NCBI GenBank assembly: GCA_038107835.1
Contig: JAYNHH010000013.1
Coordinates: 1-59,186 of the forward strand
Direction: 5' to 3'
From: MED-G116 sp038107835
Lineage (GTDB): Bacteria; Pseudomonadota; Alphaproteobacteria; Puniceispirillales; Puniceispirillaceae
DNA length: 59,186 bases
The stretch's first letter is position 1, and each line of letters begins with the position of its first letter. Below the pieces are notes generated by a model. It was not told the origin of the DNA, searched no databases, and was given only the letters and a program-made list of their open reading frames with translations. A program made the position numbers and the translations under genes. Shown piece after piece: positions 32,572-40,742 of this stretch.

Positions 32572-33522
32572 CTAGCTGATCAGCGTCCGCGGGTCGATTG
32601 GTCGGCGCGCCTTGCGAATCTCGAAATGCAGCTGCGGTGTGTCCACCTTGCCTGTCTGGCCGACCGTGGCAATCTTCTGTCCACCCTCGACAAGATCGCC
32701 CTCATTGACCAGCACGCTGTCGAGATGCGCATAGGCGGTGATCACCCCATCCTTGTGCTTGACCAGAACCAGCGTGCCAAAGGATTTGATCTCGCGGCCG
32801 ATAAAGGCAACGGTCCCGGCAGCCGATGCCAGCACATCGGCCCCGGCAACTGCCGCAATATTGATCCCGTCATTATGTACCCCGCGCGCCGCTGGGCCGA
32901 ATTCGGTGATTACCTCACCCTCGACCGGCCACATGAACGGCCCTCCCGTTGTCGGCGCAACGAACTGCTTGCGCGGTGGTGTCGGCGCGGTCGTCGCTGC
33001 CTGTGCCGCGCTTTGGGCGATTTCCGTCTCGCTTTGCGGGGCCGTGCCAAGGCTGGTAAAATCAGGCTCTGCCGGCAGGACCAGCCGCTGCCCGATGACC
33101 AGCTTCATTGGCACCCTGCTGCCATTTGCCGTGGCGAGCTGTTCCTTGCTGATGCCGTAACGCTCGGCAATCGAGCCGCTGCTGTCGCCTGGAAACACCA
33201 TGTGAAAGCGTGGTGGCGTGAGTTTCAGCTGCTGGCCTGCGCCAATGATAAACGGGGCTTCCAGCTGATTGTCCTCGATGATGGCAAGTGGGCTGACCTG
33301 ATACCGCGCGGCAATCGTGTAAAGTGTCTCGCCGCGCATTACGGTGACATAGCCATCGGGTGGAATCGGCAGGATGGCCTCGCGCTGCGGCGCGGTGACC
33401 ACCGGTGCCAGCGTCTTTTCCGGTGGGGCCGTGTCCGGTTTTGAACAGCCCGCAACCGTGATCAGCGATCCGGCAAGCAGGACACGACACAGATATGTTC
33501 CAAAATTATCTTGTGCTGACAT
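32572..33522 (-). CDS. LysM/LytM-domain lipoprotein, probably a catalytically inactive M23 (NlpD-like) factor
   Basis: A lipobox VAGC (Cys26) indicates an envelope lipoprotein. Two LysM peptidoglycan-binding repeats occupy about residues 57-101 and 106-150, then a linker, then a C-terminal M23 domain from about residue 195. Zinc ligands are degenerate: the H-x-G-x-D motif reads HNDGIN, with Asn221 in place of Asp, and the HxH motif reads QLH, with Gln297 replacing the first His, although YAHLD and the last HFE are kept. Such domains usually activate amidases rather than cut peptidoglycan. It lies 3 nt after pcm in the surE-pcm unit. Confidence 0.85.
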   Translation of the reverse strand: MSAQDNFGTYLCRVLLAGSLITVAGCSKPDTAPPEKTLAPVVTAPQREAILPIPPDGYVTVMRGETLYTIAARYQVSPLAIIEDNQLEAPFIIGAGQQLKLTPPRFHMVFPGDSSGSIAERYGISKEQLATANGSRVPMKLVIGQRLVLPAEPDFTSLGTAPQSETEIAQSAAQAATTAPTPPRKQFVAPTTGGPFMWPVEGEVITEFGPAARGVHNDGINIAAVAGADVLASAAGTVAFIGREIKSFGTLVLVKHKDGVITAYAHLDSVLVNEGDLVEGGQKIATVGQTGKVDTPQLHFEIRKARRPIDPRTLIS

Positions 33523-33525
33523 TCA

Positions 33526-34152
33526 TCATCCCTCAACCAGTGGGACAAACCTTACTGGCAAAATATAGTCTTTTGCAAAATCATTTTCTGTCCGCGTGAT
33601 CACCACAAGCTGCTGATCACGCCCGTCGCCGACCGGGGCCACCATGATGCCGCCGATCTTCAGCTGGTTCAACAGGGCGTCTGGCACTTTTGTGCAGCCG
33701 CAGGTCAGGATGATCCGGTCAAAGGGCGCTGTTTCCGGCCAGCCAAGTGACCCATCGCCAAGCCGGAAGGTGATGTTTGAAATCCGCAGGGCGCGGATCC
33801 TGTTCTCGGCCTCGACAAGCAGGGGACGCAGCCGTTCCACCGTATAGACGCGGCGGCACAGAAACGTCAGGATCGCCGCCTGATAACCGCTTCCGGTGCC
33901 AATCTCCAGAACGCGCTCCCGCCCAGTCAGCGCCAGTGCGCTGGTCATCCGGGCAACGACATAGGGCTGGCTGATGGTCTGGTCCATCGGGATCGGCAGC
34001 GAGGCATTCTCATAGGCATGCTGGCGCAGCGCTGTTGGCACAAAATCCTCGCGCGGCACCTTTTCCATTGCCGACAGCACCGCGGAATCAGTGATCCCGA
34101 GTCCCCGCAGGGCCATCGTCAATTGTGCTTTCAGATTCTGGAAATCTTCCAT
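33526..34152 (-). CDS. pcm: Protein-L-isoaspartate O-methyltransferase
   Basis: SAM-dependent repair enzyme for isoaspartyl residues in aged proteins. The SAM motif is VLEIGTGSGYQAAIL; TISQPYVVARM and PREDFVP are PIMT signatures, and the C-terminus ends VRFVPLVEG as in E. coli. The ATG at 34152 gives 208 aa, the E. coli length; an ATG at 34224 directly after the surE stop would add 24 residues and cannot be excluded, since AGGGG precedes it. The surE-pcm-LytM factor order resembles the E. coli surE-pcm-nlpD group. Confidence 0.93.
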   Translation of the reverse strand: MEDFQNLKAQLTMALRGLGITDSAVLSAMEKVPREDFVPTALRQHAYENASLPIPMDQTISQPYVVARMTSALALTGRERVLEIGTGSGYQAAILTFLCRRVYTVERLRPLLVEAENRIRALRISNITFRLGDGSLGWPETAPFDRIILTCGCTKVPDALLNQLKIGGIMVAPVGDGRDQQLVVITRTENDFAKDYILPVRFVPLVEG

Positions 34153-34224
34153 GCCCGGCTTCTTCTGGTTCTGGCCGCAATGATAGAGCCGAAGGCTGGT
34201 CAAGGCCAACGGACTTTTACCCAT

Positions 34225-34998
34225 TCAACCCCTGCCGTCAAAGGCCCGTGTTGTCAGATTGGCCTGCGTATCGAAGGCGGTGATATCCATGCCAAGCGCT
34301 GTCAGCGCAATCCAGCCATCGTCCATCACCGCGCGGTCGCTGCCGACGCGCGTCTCGAGGTTGGCAACGACTGGCCCCAGACGATAGCTGTTCGCCACTG
34401 AACCGGTGACAATCTGGTCGCCGATTTTGTGCCTGTCGAGACTGGCCGGCTTGATGCCCTGAACCAGCGCGGCATCACAGGAGGGAAAATTGACATTCAT
34501 GATCGTGCGTTCCGGCCAGCCATGATCCAGCAGGTAACGGATCACATATTCACCATGTGCCGTCGCCGCGCCAAAATCATCCTGTTGGATGCCGCCATTG
34601 CGCTGCGACAGGGCGATTGCCGGCACCCCCTGCAATGTCGCCTCCATCGCTGCGGCGATTGTCCCTGAATACAGCACGTCATCAGCGACATTCATTCCGG
34701 CATTGATTCCGGAGAGAACAAGATCGGGTTTCTGGTCCATCAGCTGTTCAAGCGCCAGAATGACACAGTCACTTGGCGTACCACCGACGGCGAACTGCTG
34801 TGGGCCGCGCGCCTCGACCATGATATCGCGGCGCAGGGTGATGGCACGTGACGCACCCGATTTATTGTCCATCGGCGCGGCAATCCAGACATCATCACTG
34901 AGCTGATGGGCGATCCCAGCTAGAATCTGAATGCCGATGGCATCAAAACCATCATCATTGGAAAGAAGAATACGGCCAACCGGCTTTGCTGATGACAT
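34225..34998 (-). CDS. surE: 5'/3'-nucleotidase SurE
   Basis: Metal-dependent nucleoside monophosphate phosphatase of stationary-phase and stress survival. The N-terminal ILLSNDDGFDA holds the Asp pair; PMDNKSGASRAIT, VGGTPSDCV and LSGINAGMNVADDVLYSGT are SurE motifs. Length of 257 aa is normal. It is the first gene of surE-pcm-LytM, separated from serS by a terminator. Confidence 0.95.
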   Translation of the reverse strand: MSSAKPVGRILLSNDDGFDAIGIQILAGIAHQLSDDVWIAAPMDNKSGASRAITLRRDIMVEARGPQQFAVGGTPSDCVILALEQLMDQKPDLVLSGINAGMNVADDVLYSGTIAAAMEATLQGVPAIALSQRNGGIQQDDFGAATAHGEYVIRYLLDHGWPERTIMNVNFPSCDAALVQGIKPASLDRHKIGDQIVTGSVANSYRLGPVVANLETRVGSDRAVMDDGWIALTALGMDITAFDTQANLTTRAFDGRG

Positions 34999-35017
34999 GG
35001 GGTGTCCTGGCGTTCAC

Positions 35018-35051
35018 TAAAAAACAAAAACAAAAACGGTCAACAGACCGC
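35018..35051 (-). terminator. Rho-independent terminator after serS
   Basis: On the minus strand CGGTC-TGTT-GACCG is followed by TTTTTGTTTTTGTTTTTT. It lies 30 nt after the serS stop and isolates it from surE. Confidence 0.85.
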
Positions 35052-35080
35052 CAGACAATAGGGAAGCAATCGTCAGGCCA

Positions 35081-36358
35081 TCAGGCCGCCGTTATCCGGT
35101 CACTTCCCATATAGGCATGCAAAACAGCCGGCAGGCGGACCGAACCATCCTCCTGCTGTCCATTTTCCAGAACCGCAATCATCGCCCGGCCGACGGCAAC
35201 GCCGGATCCATTCAATGTATGCACGAACTGGGTGTCACCATTGTCATCGCGAAAGCGCGCTTTCATGCGGCGCGCCTGAAACGGTCCACAATTCGAACAG
35301 GATGAAATCTCCCGATACATGCCCTTGCCCTCATTCTGCCCGGGCAGCCACACCTCGATGTCATAGGTCTGTTCGGCGGAAAAGCCGGTATCGCCGGTAC
35401 ACAGCCGCACAACCCGATAGGGCAGTTCGAGTTTCTGCAGTACCGTCTCGGCGCAGGCCGTCATCCGCTCATGCTCGGCGGCAGATTCCGCCGGTGTGGT
35501 GATGCTGACAAGCTCGACCTTGCTGAACTGGTGCTGGCGGATCATACCGCGCGTGTCACGCCCGGCCGAGCCGGCCTCGGACCGGAAACAGGGTGTATGC
35601 GCTGTCAGCCGCAGGGGCAGAGTGTCGGCATCGACGATTTCGCCAGCGACAATATTGGTCAGCGGCACCTCGGCGGTAGGAATCAGCCATTTGTCATCGG
35701 CGCGGTACAGATCCTCGGCAAATTTCGGCAGCTGGCCGGTGCCGGTCATCGTCTGCTTGTTGACCAGATAGGGCGGAATCGTCTCGACATAGCCAAATTC
35801 ACTGGTGTGCAGGTCAAGCATGAAACCGGCCAGCGCGCGCTCCAGTCTGGCAAGCTGATGCCGCAGAACGACAAAACGCGCTCCCGATACCTTGGCGCCA
35901 AGGGTAAAATCCATCTGGCCAAGCCCCTCACCGATCTCGACATGATCGCGCGGAGTAAAGGAAAAGGTCGGAATCGTGCCATGCGTGCGCACAAGCACAT
36001 TGTCATCCTCGTCATCGCCAGCTGGCACAGCGTCATCGAGCAGGTTCGGCAATTCCATCAGCCAGCTGTCCAGCTCGGCGGCGAGACCGCTTTCCTCGCC
36101 TTCAATCTGCGGCATCTGCTGCTTGATATCATTGACTTCGGCGATCAGCGCATCGGCATCCTCACCCTTTGATTTCCGCGCGCCAATCTCTTTTGACGCC
36201 TGATTGCGCCGCGATTGCATCTCCTGCAGGCGGGCCTGCAGCCCACGGCGTTTGCCGTCAATTTCCAGGATCGTGCTGGCAACGGGATCAAGCCCACGCC
36301 GCTCCAGCGCCGCATCGAACTGGTCTGGGTTATCGCGGATGAAGCGGATGTCATGCAT
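35081..36358 (-). CDS. serS: Seryl-tRNA synthetase
   Basis: Class II aminoacyl-tRNA synthetase charging tRNA-Ser (and tRNA-Sec where present). An N-terminal coiled-coil arm (about residues 30-100, rich in K, E and Q) contacts the long variable arm of the tRNA. The catalytic domain has motif 2 in PCFRSEAGSAGRDTRGMIR and motif 3 in NGSGVAVGRAMIAVLEN. Length of 425 aa is normal. It sits between tatC and surE as in other alphaproteobacteria, with its own candidate promoter. Confidence 0.96.
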   Translation of the reverse strand: MHDIRFIRDNPDQFDAALERRGLDPVASTILEIDGKRRGLQARLQEMQSRRNQASKEIGARKSKGEDADALIAEVNDIKQQMPQIEGEESGLAAELDSWLMELPNLLDDAVPAGDDEDDNVLVRTHGTIPTFSFTPRDHVEIGEGLGQMDFTLGAKVSGARFVVLRHQLARLERALAGFMLDLHTSEFGYVETIPPYLVNKQTMTGTGQLPKFAEDLYRADDKWLIPTAEVPLTNIVAGEIVDADTLPLRLTAHTPCFRSEAGSAGRDTRGMIRQHQFSKVELVSITTPAESAAEHERMTACAETVLQKLELPYRVVRLCTGDTGFSAEQTYDIEVWLPGQNEGKGMYREISSCSNCGPFQARRMKARFRDDNGDTQFVHTLNGSGVAVGRAMIAVLENGQQEDGSVRLPAVLHAYMGSDRITAA

Positions 36359-36378
36359 GGCTGGTTCAAATCCCGGAA

Positions 36379-36407
36379 TGTAAAATTGGTCTAATGACTG
36401 TGGTCAA
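36379..36407 (-). promoter_or_regulatory. Sigma70-type promoter of serS
   Basis: On the minus strand TTGACC, a 17-nt spacer and TTTACA lie just before serS, giving an untranslated leader of about 15 nt. It suggests serS can be transcribed independently of tatABC. Confidence 0.5.
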
Positions 36408-36461
36408 ACGTCGTTGGTCTAAATTCTGGCTGTGCGCCATATGGACACCGCCATCCTGTGA

Positions 36462-37280
36462 TCAGGCTGTGTCCTCGTCCTTTGGCGCAATTATTTTCGC
36501 ACCGAAAACGGATATCTCATAAAGCAGGATAATCGGCAAGGCCAGCAGCAACTGCGAGACCACATCCGGCGGGGTCAGCACGGCGGCGGCAACGAAAGCG
36601 ATGACAATCGCAACCTTGCGCTTTGCGGCAAGCCCTTCCGGCGTGACAAGCCCGGCCCGCGCCAGCAGCAGCAGTACCACCGGCAGCTCGAAAGCCAGTC
36701 CGAAGGCGAAAATCAGCCGCATGATCAGTGACAGATATTCGCTGATCCGCGGTTCGATCTCGATAGCCAGCGCACCATCGGCGGCGGCCATCTCGAACGA
36801 GATGAAAAAGTTCCAGGCCATCGGCGTGACGACATAATAGACCATCGCCGCACCAAGCGTGAACAGCACCGGGGTGGCGATCAAAAACGGCAGAAAGGCG
36901 CGTTTTTCATTGCGGTACAGCGCTGGCGCAACGAATTTGTAGATCTGCATACTGATGATCGGAAAGGAAATACAGAGTGCTGCGAAAAACCCGACCTTGA
37001 TCTGTGTGAAAAACCCTTCATGCAGCGCTGTGAAAATCATCCGGCCGCCGCCCTTTTCCTCCATGATCTCGGCCAAGGGTGCCTGCAGGAAGATGAAGAC
37101 ATGATTGGCGATGCTGTTGCTCACACCGCCGCCGGGCATCGGCGAAATGAACAGGACAAACAGCACCAGAAAGGCCAGCAGCGCGACGCCGAGCCGGTTG
37201 CGCAATTCGGTCAGATGACCGATCAGCGACATCTGCCCCCCGTCGGCCTCTGTTTCTGGCGTGTCGTTCATCTCTGCCAT
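36462..37280 (-). CDS. tatC: Sec-independent protein translocase TatC
   Basis: Polytopic receptor for twin-arginine signal peptides. Six membrane segments are visible. The N-terminal MSLIGHLTELRNRL is the conserved cytoplasmic region; FFTQIKVGFFAALCISFP and FAFGLAFELPVVLLLL with the conserved Phe-Glu are typical. Length of 272 aa. It follows tatB by 5 nt in a tatABC operon. Confidence 0.95.
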   Translation of the reverse strand: MAEMNDTPETEADGGQMSLIGHLTELRNRLGVALLAFLVLFVLFISPMPGGGVSNSIANHVFIFLQAPLAEIMEEKGGGRMIFTALHEGFFTQIKVGFFAALCISFPIISMQIYKFVAPALYRNEKRAFLPFLIATPVLFTLGAAMVYYVVTPMAWNFFISFEMAAADGALAIEIEPRISEYLSLIMRLIFAFGLAFELPVVLLLLARAGLVTPEGLAAKRKVAIVIAFVAAAVLTPPDVVSQLLLALPIILLYEISVFGAKIIAPKDEDTA

Positions 37281-37285
37281 CTTGT

Positions 37286-37714
37286 CTAGCTTTTCGCCTT
37301 TTTGGCGGTTTGACTGACGGGTTCCGCCTCGGGCGATTTGGTCGCCGCCGCCATTTCGTCACCAGCTTCCTTGGCGATCGTGCCGATATCCTTGACATCA
37401 TTACCGGCGGCATCCTTGCCAATACTGTCATTCAGGCTGCCAACGGTTTCACCAACCCCGCCTGTGGGATCAATGGCATCGGCAATTTCGTCAAGATTTC
37501 CGGATTTTGCCTGATCAAGTGTCTTTTTCAGATCAGCCATGTCCGCCTCATTGGCGAGATCGGTCATGCTGCTGGTGAATTCATTGGCGGCGCGCCGGAT
37601 CTGGCGCATGATGCCGGTGAATCCCCGCAGCATTTTGGGCAGCTCCTTTGGGCCTACGACCATGACCAGGACGAAGGCGACAACAAGAAATTCCCATCCA
37701 CCGATATCGAGCAT
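37286..37714 (-). CDS. tatB: Sec-independent protein translocase TatB
   Basis: Single-span protein that forms the TatBC receptor. The N-terminus MLDIGGWEFLVVAFVLVMVV is the membrane segment (with the TatB-type Glu), followed by GPKELPKMLRG and an amphipathic helix (IMRQIRRAANEF). The C-terminal tail is Ala/Lys/Glu-rich and variable. Length of 142 aa is normal. It lies 16 nt after tatA. Confidence 0.93.
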   Translation of the reverse strand: MLDIGGWEFLVVAFVLVMVVGPKELPKMLRGFTGIMRQIRRAANEFTSSMTDLANEADMADLKKTLDQAKSGNLDEIADAIDPTGGVGETVGSLNDSIGKDAAGNDVKDIGTIAKEAGDEMAAATKSPEAEPVSQTAKKAKS

Positions 37715-37730
37715 GAGGCGTCTCTACCGC

Positions 37731-38057
37731 TTATTTTTTGGCAGCGGATTTTTTGCTGGCTTTTTTGGAAGCGGCTTTTTTCGCAGTTGCTTTCTTGGCG
37801 GTGGCTTTCTTTGCAGCTTTCTTCGCCGGTGCCTTTTTCTTGGTGGCCTTTTTGGCTGCTGGTGCTGCCTCAATGACCTCGACCTCGGCGTCATCTTCGG
37901 CTGCTGCGTCTGCCTCATCGCCCTTCAGGCCGGTTTTGAAATTGCGTAGGCCTTTTCCGAAATCTCCCATGATTGCGGAGACCTTACCACGACCACCAAA
38001 CAACAGCAGAACAACGGCAAGGATAACAATCCATTGCAATGGACTCATAAAACTCAT
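37731..38057 (-). CDS. tatA: TatA with a histone-H1-like lysine/alanine C-terminal tail
   Basis: Pore-forming Tat component. The membrane segment is LQWIVILAVVLLLF, followed by the FG-hinge region (LLFGGRGKVSAIMGDFGKGL) and an amphipathic helix, then an acidic linker (AAAEDDAEVEV). The last 42 or so residues are almost entirely Lys and Ala with Thr, Ser and Pro (AAKKATKKKAPAKK onward), about 19 of them Lys, resembling histone H1 or AlgP tails. Most TatA proteins lack such a basic tail. The ATG at 38057 has GAGGAAA upstream; earlier starts add unconserved sequence. Length is 108 aa. An orphan ABC ATPase gene precedes it. Confidence 0.92.
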   Translation of the reverse strand: MSFMSPLQWIVILAVVLLLFGGRGKVSAIMGDFGKGLRNFKTGLKGDEADAAAEDDAEVEVIEAAPAAKKATKKKAPAKKAAKKATAKKATAKKAASKKASKKSAAKK

Positions 38058-38228
38058 GGCATTTCCTCTTAAACGTTTCAGTATATGGCGATCACGCCAT
38101 CTGATCCTGCGCCTGACTATAAACAGGCAATGGGGCGAGAACAACAATTCCTTGCACAAACCGATAGCAGTTCCCGGTGTTTTTTGCCGCATCAAGCCCG
38201 GTGGGGGTACCTCACCGCCATGGCACCA

Positions 38229-39269
38229 TCAATTGGCGGCAAAGACAAAGGCCTGTTCTGCATCGACGCTGATCCGGACACGCGTTCCCTCACCGAAGGA
38301 ATTCAGTCCGGGAACCCGGGCATGCAGATGCAGCTCATCCGTTCCGGTGGGAACCGACAGGTGAATCAGTGATGCACGTCCAAGCAGCCGCGCCTCCATC
38401 ACCACGGCATTGGCACCGGCGCTGCTGTCCGGCTCGATCCGCACCGCTTCATAGCGGATGACGATGCTGGCGGGGTCGCCCTCGCCCATATCGGCGGTGG
38501 CACCGAATTTGCCCAATGGTGTTTCGATCTGGCCATTCCGGACCACACCATCGACGCGGTTGACCTCACCAAAGAATTCGGCGACGAAGGCGCTGTTCGG
38601 CTGGCAATAGAGATTGACCGGCCGTCCTGTCTGCGTCACCGCCCCCTCGCGCAGGACAATGATCCGGTCCGACATGAACATCGCCTCCTCGGCATCATGC
38701 GTGACCATCAGCGCTGCGGTTTTCGTCGCCTTCAACACATGCAGCATCTGATCGCGGATGCGTTCGCGCAGACGGCTGTCAAGCCCGGCATAGGGCTCAT
38801 CAAGCAGGATCACCGATGGTTTCGGTGCCAATGCCCGGGCAAGTGCAACACGCTGTTGCTGGCCGCCCGACAATTCATGTGGATAGGCATCGGCAAGCGT
38901 CTCGATATTGACCTCGGCCAGAACATCAAGCCCCCGCCACATGGCAAGGCTGCCCTTGTCCGGCAGGCCAAAGACGACATTCTCGATCACGCTCAGATGC
39001 GGAAACAAGGCGTAATCCTGAAACATGAAGCCAATGCCGCGTTTTTCCGGTGGTGTCATCATCCCGGCACCTGACACTTTCCTGCCATCGAGCCAGATTT
39101 CGCCGGCCAGCGGGCGTTCAAGTCCGGCGGCAAGACGCAGCAGGGTGGTCTTGCCACATCCCGATGGCCCCAGCAGTGTGACAACCTCACCCTCATTCAC
39201 CGTCAGACTGATGTCATTCACCGATGGGGTACCATTATAGGCATGACCGATGTTGCGAAACTCAAGCAT
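38229..39269 (-). CDS. Orphan ABC transporter ATP-binding protein, FbpC/PotA-like
   Basis: Importer-type ATPase of the iron(III)/polyamine/molybdate class. Walker A is GPSGCGKTT, signature LSGGQQQRVALARAL, Walker B VILLDEPYAGLD, H-loop MVTHDAEEA; a C-terminal TOBE-like domain (about residues 235-346) follows. No permease or binding-protein gene is adjacent, so the partner must be elsewhere. The ATG at 39269 overlaps the scpB stop by 8 nt and starts the conserved MLEFRNIGHAY; an earlier start adds nine residues. Its position between scpB and tatA is unusual. The substrate is unknown. Confidence 0.88.
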   Translation of the reverse strand: MLEFRNIGHAYNGTPSVNDISLTVNEGEVVTLLGPSGCGKTTLLRLAAGLERPLAGEIWLDGRKVSGAGMMTPPEKRGIGFMFQDYALFPHLSVIENVVFGLPDKGSLAMWRGLDVLAEVNIETLADAYPHELSGGQQQRVALARALAPKPSVILLDEPYAGLDSRLRERIRDQMLHVLKATKTAALMVTHDAEEAMFMSDRIIVLREGAVTQTGRPVNLYCQPNSAFVAEFFGEVNRVDGVVRNGQIETPLGKFGATADMGEGDPASIVIRYEAVRIEPDSSAGANAVVMEARLLGRASLIHLSVPTGTDELHLHARVPGLNSFGEGTRVRISVDAEQAFVFAAN

Positions 39270-39957
39270 CCGCGCCCTCCTCATCCGAATTGACACTCAA
39301 TCCGGCCTCGACCAAGGCTTCTTCCATCAGCTGGTCATCCAGCAGATCATCACCTTCCTCATCAGCGTCATCATCCTGATCTGTCGCCGGGCTGTCCATC
39401 AACGCGCCAAGAATCTGCCCCTTGCGCAGCAGGCCAGCCGATTTCAGCTCATCGAGTCCAGGCAGATCGGTGATGTCATCAAGGCCGAAATGATCGAGAA
39501 AAGCAGGACTGGTTCCCCAGGTCAATGGCCGTCCGGGCGTCCGTCGGCGACCACGCGGCTTGATCCATGTCAGTTCAAGCAGAATATCCATCGTTCCCTT
39601 CGACAGGCTGATACCGCGGATTTCCTCGATCTCGGCGCGGGTGATCGGCTGGTGATAGGCAATGATTGCCAGCACCTCAAGCGCGGCACGCGACAGCGGG
39701 CGTTCAACCTGTTTGTGCTGGTTCAGCCGTTCGGCAATCTCGGCGCGGGTGCGAAAGGCCCACCCGTCGCCCACCTGTCGCAGCTCGATGCCACAACTCG
39801 CATCAAAGCGCTGCTGGATCACCTCAATGATTTCGGCCATGTCCTGCTCATCGGGGATATGATGCCGCAATTCGCGTTCGCGCACAGGTTTGTCGGAGGC
39901 AAAAATAATCGCCTCAACTGTCGCCGCATAGCCCATCAGCACTGTCTTTTCGGTCAT
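39262..39957 (-). CDS. scpB: Segregation and condensation protein B
   Basis: Kleisin-associated winged-helix protein of the Smc-ScpAB condensin. Typical motifs are AATVEAIIFASDKPV at the N-terminus, LSRAALEVLAIIAYHQPITRAEIEEIRG and WIKPRGRRRTPGRPLTWGTS. The C-terminal tail is acidic. Length is 231 aa. It overlaps scpA by ATGA and the ABC gene by 8 nt. Confidence 0.94.
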   Translation of the reverse strand: MTEKTVLMGYAATVEAIIFASDKPVRERELRHHIPDEQDMAEIIEVIQQRFDASCGIELRQVGDGWAFRTRAEIAERLNQHKQVERPLSRAALEVLAIIAYHQPITRAEIEEIRGISLSKGTMDILLELTWIKPRGRRRTPGRPLTWGTSPAFLDHFGLDDITDLPGLDELKSAGLLRKGQILGALMDSPATDQDDDADEEGDDLLDDQLMEEALVEAGLSVNSDEEGADA

Positions 39958-40742
39958 GGCGCATCCTTGGATTTGATATAGAGCGGTGCGTAATGCGCAT
40001 CCTGCCGCAGTTTTAGCAGCCCATCACGGGCCAATTCAAGCGATGCGACAAAATGCGACGCGGTGGCCGACCGCCGGTCGATGGGCGCACGCAGATTGGG
40101 AGGAAGAAAATTCTCCAGCACCGTCCAGTCCGGCATGCTGCCGATCAGATGCCGCAGGCGTTTCGCCGCCTCCTCGACCGAAAATAGCTTTGTCGCAGCA
40201 ATCGTCAGCGTTTCATTCTCCAGCCCCGACTGAATGTCGCCATAGCAGGCCAGCAAATCATACAGGCTTGCCTGCCAGACAGCCTCATTGGTGATGCTGA
40301 ACTGTTCGACGGCCCCTCGTGCAAAGCGTTGCTGGCCAAGGCGGGGAAGCGAGATCAGCCGTTTTGCTGCTTGTTGCATCGCCTCCAGCCGCACCAGCTG
40401 ATAGCGCAGCGCATCGGCCATATCGATGATTTCCTCATCCTGCTCTGGCTCCGGATCAGGCAGCAGCAGCCGTGATTTCAGATAGGCAAGCCACGCCGCC
40501 ATCACCAGATAATCGGCGGCAATCTCCAAATCCAGCTGGCGGGCGCTGCTGATGAAATTGAGATATTGTTCGGCAAGCGGTAAAATCGCGATCTGGGTCA
40601 GATCGACCTTCTGGTCACGCGCCAGCGACAGCAGCAGATCAATCGGCCCTTCAAATCCCTCGAGATTGACAAACAGCGCCAGCTGCTCGCCGTTATCGCG
40701 GCGAATGTCGGCCTCGAAACTGTCATCGCCCGGCTGCGTCAT
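39954..40742 (-). CDS. scpA: Segregation and condensation protein A
   Basis: Kleisin subunit bridging Smc heads. The N-terminal EGFEGPIDLLLSLARDQKVDL is diagnostic, followed by AADYLVMAAWLAYLKSRLLLP and a C-terminal winged helix with ATASHFVASLELARDGLL. The ATG at 40742 overlaps the SPOR gene stop (ATGA) and is preferred over a start 11 codons earlier. Length is 262 aa. In many alphaproteobacteria nagZ lies between the SPOR gene and scpA; here it is absent. Confidence 0.94.
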   Translation of the reverse strand: MTQPGDDSFEADIRRDNGEQLALFVNLEGFEGPIDLLLSLARDQKVDLTQIAILPLAEQYLNFISSARQLDLEIAADYLVMAAWLAYLKSRLLLPDPEPEQDEEIIDMADALRYQLVRLEAMQQAAKRLISLPRLGQQRFARGAVEQFSITNEAVWQASLYDLLACYGDIQSGLENETLTIAATKLFSVEEAAKRLRHLIGSMPDWTVLENFLPPNLRAPIDRRSATASHFVASLELARDGLLKLRQDAHYAPLYIKSKDAP

